A DNA stretch of 64,000 nucleotides from VXLM01 sp965242665 (GTDB lineage Bacteria; Chloroflexota; Dehalococcoidia; Lucifugimonadales; VXLM01): contig OZ251484.1 in NCBI GenBank assembly GCA_965242665.1, positions 1,178,001 to 1,242,000 of the forward strand, written 5' to 3'. Positions 15,767 through 23,312 of this stretch are shown here, in pieces. A program made the translations under genes and the position numbers. Within the stretch, counting starts at the first letter, position 1, and each line of letters begins with the position of its first letter. The notes beneath the pieces are model-generated. The model was given only the letters and a program-made list of their open reading frames with translations, made no database searches and was not told the DNA's origin.

Positions 15767-15791
15767 GATTCCCGCCTTCGTGGGAATGACG
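15767..15791. repeat. Palindromic intergenic repeat
   Basis: Copy with CTTC loop and one arm mismatch (GTGGGAATGACG), in the 368-nt gap (15608-15975) between divergent genes. Apart from this and the -10 box at 15865 the gap holds nothing that I recognise. Confidence 0.8.
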
Positions 15792-15864
15792 GAGGCGAGG
15801 GCAGGAATGGGTAATGTACCGTACAGACCAAATCCAGCGAATACAACTTAATCGTCTATTGGTG

Positions 15865-15870
15865 TATAAT
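15865..15870 (+). promoter_or_regulatory. Possible -10 box for the small two-gene unit
   Basis: TATAAT preceded by TG, about 105 nt upstream of the ATG at 15976. The -35 region is poor. It is the only promoter-like sequence between the palindrome and the gene pair. Confidence 0.4.
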
Positions 15871-15975
15871 CCGTGTACCAGGGTACCTTTTCGTGCCAGA
15901 CGTTGGCAGAAGGCGAGTTGCGACTGCAACGTGCCAATGTGAGAGAATGGGGTCTCCTCAATAAGGAGGGTAGCA

Positions 15976-16281
15976 ATGGCAAGCGCCGAGGGCATCATTT
16001 CTCCGGCGGCCTCTGATGAAGAAGGGGGGCTGATAGACCTCATCAGGAACGGCCTCTCCGGTGGTCGGCCGGACCACGCCCAAAACTTGAGAGAAGGGAT
16101 CAGCGTCATCGTGCGCTCCATGGAACAGGGAGACTTGTCCAAGGACGGCGCTGACCGCTTGGTTGGGGCGTTGCTTGCCATGTATGTGGAGAACACGATC
16201 GCAGAGCAAATATGGGATTACTTCGATATGAGCCTAGTAGCCGTATCGCAAAGGAGGGATTCTCGCATTGACCGCAGATGA
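15976..16281 (+). CDS. Small hypothetical helical protein
   Basis: A 101-residue soluble protein that I do not recognise. The ATG at 15976 follows AAGGAGGGTAGCA, a near-perfect ribosome-binding site. The sequence is probably all-helical (LIDLIRNGLSG, GISVIVRSMEQGDLSKDGADRLVGALLAMYVE). Its 3' end overlaps the next gene by 14 nt, so the two are translationally coupled and probably act together, perhaps as a soluble partner of the small membrane protein. Confidence 0.75.
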   Translation: MASAEGIISPAASDEEGGLIDLIRNGLSGGRPDHAQNLREGISVIVRSMEQGDLSKDGADRLVGALLAMYVENTIAEQIWDYFDMSLVAVSQRRDSRIDRR

Positions 16282-16711
16282 TGTAGAGCCTATTGCCCCT
16301 GACAAGAACGCTCCCTTGCGTTCGACGGAAGAGGATGCAAGTGATGCCGACCTACAGTCTTTGGAGGGGTTGGTAGAGAGCTTGCCCCCTGAAGACAAGA
16401 AGGTGCTTACCCGAGTCATCGCATCGTTCACTCAGTACGCCGGCCCCGCCATGAATCCGTTGACCCGCAAGATAACGTCGGAGCACATCAACAAGATCAT
16501 CGATTACACAGAGGCTGACAGTGAACGCAACCACGATGCGAGCAGGTCTACGCGACGATATGCGTATGCTTACTTTGCGACTTCGTTGGTAGCCTTGGGG
16601 TTTCTGGTCTGGTACTTGGCTTCCAATGACGAAACGAACCTGCTCCAGAATATAATCACAGGCATACTAGGCTTCGGCGGCGGGTTTGGTGTAGGCAAGC
16701 TCATCAGATGA
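16268..16711 (+). CDS. Small membrane protein with two C-terminal transmembrane segments
   Basis: A 147-residue protein. It begins with TTG at 16268, preceded by AAGGAGGG with good spacing inside the end of the upstream gene, and overlaps that gene by 14 nt. Residues ~1-95 are cytoplasmic and hydrophilic, with a GPAMNPLTRKITSEHINKII helix. Two hydrophobic spans follow (YAYFATSLVALGFLVWYLA and the Gly-rich LLQNIITGILGFGGGFG), ending KLIR. The layout resembles small DUF2335-type membrane proteins, but I would not claim the family. Toxin-antitoxin or holin-like roles cannot be excluded. Confidence 0.75.
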   Translation: MTADDVEPIAPDKNAPLRSTEEDASDADLQSLEGLVESLPPEDKKVLTRVIASFTQYAGPAMNPLTRKITSEHINKIIDYTEADSERNHDASRSTRRYAYAYFATSLVALGFLVWYLASNDETNLLQNIITGILGFGGGFGVGKLIR

Positions 16712-16900
16712 CAGGGGCCGTGATGCGTTGCCCGCTGTGCCCCCCGAAACATCAGGGTCATCCGAACTCCCTAGAGTATCTTACCGACTCGGGTGACAGA
16801 AACGGTAACACAGTTCGGTTCACTGTATAAGGAAACGTCGTTCTTACTGACCGGGTACAACAAGTTGGCGGCGCAAACGATGCGCCGAAGGGAGGATTGC

Positions 16901-17632
16901 ATGGGACAGCTAGCGGGGAAGGTCTGCATCATTACCGGCGGAGGGACTGGTATTGGGAAGGGGATTGCGCGCGCGTTCGCAAAGGAAGGGGCGTCTCTCG
17001 TGCTGGCCGCACGCCAGGTCGAACGCCTCGGGGTCAGCGTAGATGAAATGCGGGGATACGGTGCGCCGACAGAAGCCGTCCGCACGGACGTTACCGACGA
17101 AGGGCAAGTCCGGGCACTCTTCGCTAGGACCATCGAACGCTTTGGGCGGCTCGATGTTCTCGTCAACAACTCAGGGGCCTTCGACGGCGGGCCCATCGAT
17201 GAGATCTCCCTTGACACCTGGAGGAAGGTAATCGACGTGAACTTGACTGGCGTGTTCTTGTGCACCCGCGAAGCGATGAAGATCATGAAGGGGCAGCGGA
17301 GCGGGCGCATCATCAATATCGGAAGCATATCTTCCCGAATGCCTCGGATGAACTCCGCCCCCTACACTGCATCGAAGCACGGCATCATCGGGCTCACCAA
17401 GTCGACGGCGCTCGAGGGAAGAGAATACGGTATCTCCGCGGGCGCCCTCCACCCCGGCAACGTGGAGGTCGAATGGCGAGCCGCGAGCACCCGTCCGTCG
17501 GATCAAGAGCCGATGATGACTCCGGACGACATCGCCGTCGCGGCCCTGGCAATGGCAGTCCTCCCTCCATACGCCAACATGCTCGACGCCACTGTGCTGC
17601 CCGTGGGACAGCTGTACGTCGGGCGGGGGTAG
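16901..17632 (+). CDS. Short-chain dehydrogenase/reductase (SDR)
   Basis: A 243-residue classical SDR acting as an NAD(P)-dependent oxidoreductase. The ATG at 16901 follows GGGAGGATTGC; an upstream in-frame extension has no such site. The cofactor-binding motif TGGGTGIG is at 12-19, NNSG at about 91, and the catalytic YxxxK (Y155, K159 in YTASK) with the preceding Ser in GSIS at ~142. It ends GQLYVGRG, the region usually shaping the substrate lid. The substrate is not deducible. The gap upstream (16712-16900) has no recognisable gene. Confidence 0.92.
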   Translation: MGQLAGKVCIITGGGTGIGKGIARAFAKEGASLVLAARQVERLGVSVDEMRGYGAPTEAVRTDVTDEGQVRALFARTIERFGRLDVLVNNSGAFDGGPIDEISLDTWRKVIDVNLTGVFLCTREAMKIMKGQRSGRIINIGSISSRMPRMNSAPYTASKHGIIGLTKSTALEGREYGISAGALHPGNVEVEWRAASTRPSDQEPMMTPDDIAVAALAMAVLPPYANMLDATVLPVGQLYVGRG

Positions 17633-17659
17633 CGGCGCGCCGTATATGGGAGACGCGAC

Positions 17660-18025
17660 ATGAGGCAAAGACATGGATTCGACCCGGAAGTGTGGGAACG
17701 CGCCAGAGAAGAGGCACGGCAGATCCTCATTCAGTGCACACGAGAAGGACGAAAGATAGCCTATTCGGATCTTGCCGAAAAGCTGAATATCCAACACCGT
17801 AGTACGGAACTAGCAACGATGCTTGACTGCATATCCCGCAGCGAAAATAAGGCCGGAAGGGGGATGTTGTCCGTCTTGGTGATTCACAAAGGGGACGACC
17901 AGATGTCTGGGCGAGGTTTCTTCAAGCTCGCGAAATGTCTGGGCAGGGAGTTCGAGAACGAGCCGGAGTTTTGGAAAATTGAGTTCGATCGCGTTATTGG
18001 TTCTTGGCGTCGGGTTCGGCAATAG
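17660..18025 (+). CDS. Conserved small protein of unknown function
   Basis: A 121-residue protein preceded by GGGAGACGCGAC. The N-terminal half (ARQILIQCTREGRKIAYSDL) looks like a small helical, perhaps winged-helix, unit. The second half has the recognisable block SENKAGRGMLSVLVIHKGDD followed by GRGFFKLAKCLGR. I have seen this combination in an uncharacterised bacterial family, but I know no function. It heads a tightly spaced run (15 nt to the epimerase, 6 nt from that to the methyltransferase), so it may be co-expressed with the methyltransferase-nuclease fusion. Confidence 0.75.
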   Translation: MRQRHGFDPEVWERAREEARQILIQCTREGRKIAYSDLAEKLNIQHRSTELATMLDCISRSENKAGRGMLSVLVIHKGDDQMSGRGFFKLAKCLGREFENEPEFWKIEFDRVIGSWRRVRQ

Positions 18026-18040
18026 GGAGAAAGGCAAGCA

Positions 18041-18799
18041 ATGAAGAACGTTCTCATAACTGGCATGTCTGGATTGATTGGGGGGATCTTGCGGTCGCAT
18101 CTCGAATCTCTTGGGGGGTACGAGTTGACTGCGCTCAACCGGCGTCCGGTGGAGGGCGTGCGAACCGTGCAGGCGGACATTGGGGACCTCGAGGCCATTC
18201 GCCCTGCGTTCGACGGGCAGGACACGGTCGTTCATCTTGCGGCGCATGTCGCGAGCGAGCCGATGGCAAGCGTGGTGCGGGGCAATATCGAGGGCGTGTG
18301 GAACGTCTACGAGGCTGCCCGGGGCGCTGGCGTGCGGCGCGTGGTGTTCGCCAGCTCCGGCGACACCATACGGGGCGTCGACGCCGATCCTCCGTACAAC
18401 CAGATCCTGCGCGGCGACTACAAGTCCGCATCGCGGTGGGAGTGGCCGAAGGTTACCAAGGAGCTGGTGAGGCCCGGAACCATCTACGGGGCGTCCAAGG
18501 TATGGGGAGAAGCGCTCGGCCGCGTCTACGCCGCGGACTACGGCTTGTCGATTCTCTGTGTTCGCATTGGGGCCTGCCCTGCCGAAAACCGCCCTAGAAG
18601 CACCCGAGAGTTCGCCGCGTGGGTGAGTCACCGGGACGTCGCGGACGTGCTCCACCGCTGCATCGAAGCGCCAGACGATTTGCGGTACGACATCTTCTTC
18701 GCCGTCTCCAACAATAGATGGAACTACCGCGACATCGAACACGCGCGGCGGGTTCTAGGATACGAGCCGCAAGACTCGGCCGAGGACTATCGGGGGTAA
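18041..18799 (+). CDS. NAD-dependent epimerase/dehydratase family protein
   Basis: A 252-residue extended-SDR protein with GGGAGAAAGG before its ATG. The Rossmann motif is ITGMSGLIGG (GxxGxxG) at 6-15. D49-type acidic residues follow beta-strand 2, VVHLAAHV occupies the fourth strand, FASSGD contains the Ser of the triad, and YGASK has the catalytic Tyr and Lys. The length and the order of motifs are close to uronate dehydrogenase-like members that oxidise sugar acids, but the substrate is unproven. It overlaps no neighbour and ends 6 nt before the methyltransferase start. Confidence 0.88.
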   Translation: MKNVLITGMSGLIGGILRSHLESLGGYELTALNRRPVEGVRTVQADIGDLEAIRPAFDGQDTVVHLAAHVASEPMASVVRGNIEGVWNVYEAARGAGVRRVVFASSGDTIRGVDADPPYNQILRGDYKSASRWEWPKVTKELVRPGTIYGASKVWGEALGRVYAADYGLSILCVRIGACPAENRPRSTREFAAWVSHRDVADVLHRCIEAPDDLRYDIFFAVSNNRWNYRDIEHARRVLGYEPQDSAEDYRG

Positions 18800-18805
18800 T
18801 CTGCC

Positions 18806-20479
18806 ATGGAATCCAATGCTCTGTACTACGGGGACTGCCTCGACTGGATGGAGGAGTGGCCGGACGAGTCGATTGACCTGATCTATCTCGACCCGCCCTT
18901 CAACAGCAACGCTCAATACAACATCCTCTTTGGGAAGGGGAACGGCACGCCTGCGCAGGTGCGCGGCTTCACGGACACTTGGAAATGGGACGAGGCAGCC
19001 GTCGAACGCATGACCAGGCTCGAGAACGCCATCGAGCATCCGCTTCACGACGCAGCGGCCGGGTTCAAGCTCCAGCTCGGCCAGTCGGGGATGCTGGCCT
19101 ATCTCACGTACATGGCCGAGCGGCTCCTCGAGGCGCGGCGGCTGCTCAAGCCGACTGGCAGTATCTACCTCCACTGCGACGACACTGCGTCCCACTACCT
19201 CAAGGTGCTCATGGACGCGACATTCGGCCCCCAGCACTACCGCAACGACATCACGTGGAGGCGAGCGACCGCACACAACGACGCGAAGCGGTTTGGGCGC
19301 ATAGTCGACCACATCCTCTTCTACGTAAAGACGGACCGCGCTTATTGGGATGAAACGGCGGGCGGCGCGTCCAAGACGGCGGAGGAGTTGCGAAAGGCAT
19401 ACCCATCGACCGACGAACTCGGACGCTACCGGTCCGACAATATATCGGGTCCCTCCCACGGAGCGGAACGAGGAAGTCCGAGTACGCTGCCTTGGCGGGA
19501 GTACGATGTATACGAGCTGGGGCGTCATTGGGCAGTGCCGAAGACAGGATCGTATGCGGAGTACATCGAGCGCAACTTCATTCCCGGCTACCGCAGCATC
19601 GAAGGCATCCATGAGCGTCTCGACGCACTCGACGAGGCGGGGCTGATACATCATCCGAAGACGGGGAGGTGGCCTGGGCTCAAGCGGTACGCGGACGCCG
19701 ATCAGGGCAAGCCTCCGCAAAACCTCATCTTGGAGCCCACTGGATTCACGAATTACAACGCGAGACGCGGAGGCGAGTACCTTGGCTATCCGACGCAGAA
19801 GCGGGTGGGCCTGATCGAGAAGCTGATACCCGTGGCGTGTCCGCCGGATGGGATCGTCCTCGACCCGTTCTCCGGCTGCGGCACCACCGTGGTGGCCGCG
19901 CACAACCTCGGACGCCGTTGGATTGGCATTGACATTTCCGCAACGGCCATAGACATCATCCAAGAATACCGCTTCAAGCCGCTCGGCATCGAGTCGGAGA
20001 CCTACGGGATTCCTCAAGACCTTGCAAGCGCGCGCAAGCTGGCGGCGGAGAGGCCATTCGATTTCGAGGCGTGGGCGGTCACGCGCATCCCTGGCATGGC
20101 CCCGAACGAACGCAAGCGCGGCGATCATGGAATCGACGGCCGCGGCAGTATGCTCGAGAAGCCGGAAGATGCCTCGTCGAAGCTCGTCTTGGCGCAGGTC
20201 AAAGGGGGTCGAAGCTTCCAACTTGGATCGCTGCGCGATTTCCTGCATGTGGTCGAGCGCGAGAACGCGGCGCTCGGCGTATACATCACCGTAGACAGCG
20301 TCAAGTCGGGCGAGGCGAGAGCGGAAGCGCGGGCAAAGGGAACGGTCTCCGTGGGAGCGAGTGTCTTCCCGCGCGTGCAACTGTGGTCTATCAGTGACTT
20401 CTTCGAAGGGCGCTGGCCCAATCTCCCCACGCTCACGAACCCATACACTGGCAAACCCATTCAGTCCACCCTGATATGA
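18806..20479 (+). CDS. DNA methyltransferase (beta class) fused to a PD-(D/E)xK nuclease-like domain
   Basis: A 557-residue protein. The catalytic motif IV YLDPPFNSN is at 27-35, and the AdoMet-binding motif DPFSGCGTT near 352-360. This order (IV before I) marks the beta class of amino-methyltransferases (N6-adenine or N4-cytosine). Between them lie ~300 residues including the probable target-recognition region. The last ~110 residues contain GDHGIDGRG (~439) and LVLAQVKGG (~461), spacing typical of a PD-(D/E)xK/Mrr nuclease core (D...QVK). This could be a single-chain restriction-modification enzyme. No separate restriction or specificity gene is nearby. It follows the epimerase by 6 nt. Confidence 0.88.
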   Translation: MESNALYYGDCLDWMEEWPDESIDLIYLDPPFNSNAQYNILFGKGNGTPAQVRGFTDTWKWDEAAVERMTRLENAIEHPLHDAAAGFKLQLGQSGMLAYLTYMAERLLEARRLLKPTGSIYLHCDDTASHYLKVLMDATFGPQHYRNDITWRRATAHNDAKRFGRIVDHILFYVKTDRAYWDETAGGASKTAEELRKAYPSTDELGRYRSDNISGPSHGAERGSPSTLPWREYDVYELGRHWAVPKTGSYAEYIERNFIPGYRSIEGIHERLDALDEAGLIHHPKTGRWPGLKRYADADQGKPPQNLILEPTGFTNYNARRGGEYLGYPTQKRVGLIEKLIPVACPPDGIVLDPFSGCGTTVVAAHNLGRRWIGIDISATAIDIIQEYRFKPLGIESETYGIPQDLASARKLAAERPFDFEAWAVTRIPGMAPNERKRGDHGIDGRGSMLEKPEDASSKLVLAQVKGGRSFQLGSLRDFLHVVERENAALGVYITVDSVKSGEARAEARAKGTVSVGASVFPRVQLWSISDFFEGRWPNLPTLTNPYTGKPIQSTLI

Positions 20480-20573
20480 GACGGACCGATCGTCGGTCTT
20501 CGTCCTTCCCCCCGTCATTCCCATAGCGCCGGCGTCATTCCTGCGAAGGGATATCCTGCTGTTCCATCAGGCC

Positions 20574-20603
20574 TTGCCATGGGATGCCGGCCGATGATAT
20601 AAT
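20574..20603 (+). promoter_or_regulatory. Promoter for the repeat-containing lipoprotein
   Basis: TTGCCA (20574-20579) and TATAAT (20598-20603) are separated by 18 nt, a good sigma-70-type match. Transcription would begin near 20610, leaving a ~140-nt leader before the ATG at 20749. Confidence 0.6.
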
Positions 20604-20638
20604 GGCTTTGCCAAACACGTGATTGCTCGCGGGACGTT

Positions 20639-20657
20639 CCCCAAGGTCGGCTTGGGG
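20639..20657 (+). promoter_or_regulatory. Hairpin in the leader of the lipoprotein gene
   Basis: CCCCAAG and CTTGGGG form a perfect 7-bp stem with a 5-nt loop (GTCGG), within the predicted ~140-nt 5' leader. No U run follows, so it is more likely an mRNA-structure element than a terminator. Confidence 0.4.
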
Positions 20658-20748
20658 GCGTGACAGGATGCAGTTGCGCCCCCGAGTGGCCCGCGAGGGA
20701 AGGAAGCGTGTTTGGCGATTCGCAACCTGTCCACGGAGGGGCTTTTTC

Positions 20749-22752
20749 ATGTCAGGATCGTCGCTGCGCGCTTCGCTCGTACTCATCGTTCTCGCATTCA
20801 TGGTGGCAGGGGGGTTGGCCTGCGGGGCTGATGCTCCGCTGACCCCAGCCGGCACTACAGACGTAGACGCCATCACGCCTGCCGCGACGCAGGTTCCAAT
20901 GCCTGTAGCAACCGCTACAGCTGTACCCACGGCGACAGCTACGGCTATGCCGGTAGTACCTGACGGGAAGAGTCGAACAGCGCCTATTCCCAGAGGGCAA
21001 TCAGTCACGCACGACGATTTCAAACTCACCATCACCGACGTCAGCTACTCTACCGCAGGCGAGGGGTTCCTTGCCGAACTTGAAGAAGGCCACGTCTGGG
21101 CGTACGTCTCCCTGCGAATCGAATCCATGGGCGACCCCGACAAGACATACTCGTATAACACCATCAACTTCCGCATGGTAGGTAGTCGAGGTGTGATATA
21201 CGACGACTGGGTGTCTAAACCTAGAGGCGACCTAGGATCAGGCGAGGTATTCGGTGGCGGCGTTGTAGAGGGTACTGTCATTAGGCAGGTCCACAAGGAC
21301 GATACCGACCTAGTACTTATCTACTCTCCGACATTTAGCGGCTCAGTGTATCTGGCACTGGGGACTGATCCGAATGATGGTATATCTATGGGGGTAGTTG
21401 CGTCTGACCCTCCCATGGCAACGGCTACAGACACGCCCGCACCCATGGCAACAGCGGCACCGACCGCTACAGACACGCCCGCACCCATGGCAACAGCGGC
21501 ACCGACCGCTACAGACACGCCCGCACCCATGGCAACAGCGGCACCGACCGCTACAGACACGCCCGCACCCATGGCAACAGCGGCACCGACCGCTACGAAC
21601 ACACCCGCACCCATGGCAACAGCGGCACCGACCGCTACGAACACACCCGCACCCATGGCAACAGCGGCACCGACCGCTACGAACACACCCGCACCCATGG
21701 CAACAGCGGCACCGACCGCTACGAACACACCCGCACCCATGGCAACGGCTACGAACACGCCCATACCCAAACCGTGGACTCAATTTGGAGACGGTACTTG
21801 GATCGCAGGAACCGATATAGTTCCGGGTGTGTACTCAGCTCCGGGTGGGAGTGGATGTTACTGGGAGCGTCTCAGTGGATTCAGCGGGGGGTTTGGAGAC
21901 ATCATAGCCAACGATTCCTCTAGTGGGGGAAGACAAATCGTCGCTATCAATGCCAACGACGCTGGGTTCAGCACAAACAATTGTGGGGAGTGGATCCCCC
22001 TCAGTGAGTCGTTCGCGCCGACTACTACGCTGTCTGATGGGATGTGGGTAGTGGGCGATGAGGTTGATCCGGGTGTCTACTCAGCTCCAGGGGGGAGCGG
22101 ATGTTACTGGGAACGTCTCAGTGGATTCAGTGGAGAGTTTGGAGACATCATAGCCAACGATTCCTCTAGTGGGGGAAGACAAATCGTCGCTATCAATGCC
22201 AACGACGCTGGGTTCAGCACAAACAATTGTGGGGAGTGGATCCCCCTCAGTGAGTCGTTCGCGCCGACTACTACGCTGTCCGATGGGATGTGGGTAGTGG
22301 GCGATGAGGTTGATCCGGGTGTGTACTCAGCTCCGGGTGGGAGTGGATGTTACTGGGAACGTCTCAGTGGATTCAGTGGAGAGTTTGGAGACATCATAGC
22401 CAACGATTCCTCTAGTGGGGGAAGACAAATCGTCGCTATCAATGCCAACGACGCTGGGTTCAGCACAAACAATTGTGGGGAGTGGATCCCCCTCAGTGAG
22501 TCGTTCGCGCCGACTACTACGCTGTCCGATGGGATGTGGGTAGTGGGCGATGAGGTTGATCCGGGTGTGTACTCAGCTCCGGGTGGGAGTGGATGTTACT
22601 GGGAACGTCTCAGTGGATTCAGTGGAGAGTTTGGAGACATCATAGCCAACGATTCCTCTAGTGGGGGAAGACAAATCGTCGCTATCAATGCCAACGACGC
22701 TGGGTTCAGCACAAACAATTGTGGGGAGTGGACTCAAACAGCCACGCCTTAG
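20749..22752 (+). CDS. Lipoprotein with DUF4352-like domain, Pro/Thr tandem repeats and four 82-residue C-terminal repeats
   Basis: A 667-residue surface protein; ATG at 20749 with GGAGG 9 nt upstream. The signal peptide ends GLAC with Cys25, a lipobox-like site. Residues ~65-215 resemble the DUF4352 beta-sandwich (SVTHDDFKLTITDV, HVWAYVSLRIES). Then come eight 14-residue repeats (TDTPAPMATAAPTA, later TNTPAP...), probably an extended wall- or surface-spanning stalk. Four 82-residue units follow, each with GVYSAPGGSGCYWERLSGF and STNNCGEW; two Cys per unit may pair. The terminal unit is a known type in actinobacterial and chloroflexal exported proteins. It is possibly a stalked adhesin or surface sensor; the ligand is unknown. 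Confidence 0.85.
   Translation: MSGSSLRASLVLIVLAFMVAGGLACGADAPLTPAGTTDVDAITPAATQVPMPVATATAVPTATATAMPVVPDGKSRTAPIPRGQSVTHDDFKLTITDVSYSTAGEGFLAELEEGHVWAYVSLRIESMGDPDKTYSYNTINFRMVGSRGVIYDDWVSKPRGDLGSGEVFGGGVVEGTVIRQVHKDDTDLVLIYSPTFSGSVYLALGTDPNDGISMGVVASDPPMATATDTPAPMATAAPTATDTPAPMATAAPTATDTPAPMATAAPTATDTPAPMATAAPTATNTPAPMATAAPTATNTPAPMATAAPTATNTPAPMATAAPTATNTPAPMATATNTPIPKPWTQFGDGTWIAGTDIVPGVYSAPGGSGCYWERLSGFSGGFGDIIANDSSSGGRQIVAINANDAGFSTNNCGEWIPLSESFAPTTTLSDGMWVVGDEVDPGVYSAPGGSGCYWERLSGFSGEFGDIIANDSSSGGRQIVAINANDAGFSTNNCGEWIPLSESFAPTTTLSDGMWVVGDEVDPGVYSAPGGSGCYWERLSGFSGEFGDIIANDSSSGGRQIVAINANDAGFSTNNCGEWIPLSESFAPTTTLSDGMWVVGDEVDPGVYSAPGGSGCYWERLSGFSGEFGDIIANDSSSGGRQIVAINANDAGFSTNNCGEWTQTATP
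21427..21762 (+). repeat. 42-bp tandem repeat, about 8 copies
   Basis: Eight in-frame 42-bp units encoding TDTPAPMATAAPTA (first four) or TNTPAPMATAAPTA (last four), nearly identical in nucleotide sequence within each half. The last unit is truncated. Copy number changes keep the reading frame, so stalk length can vary. Confidence 0.92.
21789..22751 (+). repeat. 246-bp tandem repeat, four copies
   Basis: In-frame 246-bp (82-codon) units at 21789, 22035, 22281 and 22527, the last lacking its final ~20 nt. Units 2-4 are almost identical at the nucleotide level and unit 1 differs mainly at its start. This indicates very recent expansion or ongoing gene conversion. Confidence 0.92.
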
Positions 22753-22780
22753 CCTACAATGATGGAATTGGGAGGGATGC

Positions 22781-23248
22781 CTAGCGCGTTGCTCGGTCGA
22801 ATATGGCTTCGCGGAGGCCGTCGAGCATTCCTTCCAAGCGGGCTTGGCTTTGCTCCGATGCGGTGACGCGGTTGTCGAGTCTGGACATGGTCTGTTCTAG
22901 GGATGCGACGCGGCTGTCGAGTTGCGCCATGCGCTGCTCCAAGGACTCGATTCGGCTTTCGAGGCGTTCTAGTCGTGCAACGATCTGCGCCTGGCCTTGT
23001 TCCAACGCCGCAAGTCGGGTCTTGATCTCCGCCTGGCCTTGTTCTAGTTCCCCAACGCGGCCTTCGAGGCGGTCGAAGCGTGCGTCAATGCGATCCAGGC
23101 GTGTGTCAACGCGGTCTATACGTGTGTCAACGCGGTCGAAGCGTGCGTCAACGCGACCGAACTGCTTGAGCATCATCTGCAGGGCGGTCATGCCGAACGC
23201 GGCCAGAGCGACTCCGATGGCTAGGATTGCGATGAGTTCAGATGTCAT
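22781..23248 (-). CDS. Membrane-anchored coiled-coil protein
   Basis: A 155-residue protein with an N-terminal transmembrane helix (ELIAILAIGVALAAFGMTAL). A long coiled coil follows, made of 7-residue periodic units such as FDRVDTRIDRVDTRLDRID and LEQGQAEIKTRLAALEQG, with hydrophobic residues at 3/4 spacing. This layout is common in small bacterial proteins thought to trimerise at the membrane. No enzymatic motif is present. It lies convergent to the lipoprotein gene and downstream of uvrA on the same strand. The repeats are imperfect at DNA level. No function can be assigned. Confidence 0.8.
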   Translation of the reverse strand: MTSELIAILAIGVALAAFGMTALQMMLKQFGRVDARFDRVDTRIDRVDTRLDRIDARFDRLEGRVGELEQGQAEIKTRLAALEQGQAQIVARLERLESRIESLEQRMAQLDSRVASLEQTMSRLDNRVTASEQSQARLEGMLDGLREAIFDRATR

Positions 23249-23312
23249 GGTTTTCTCTGCGAGGTACGGTAGGAGAATACTATCATACTCTGCTTCTGTG
23301 GGGTATGCAAAT

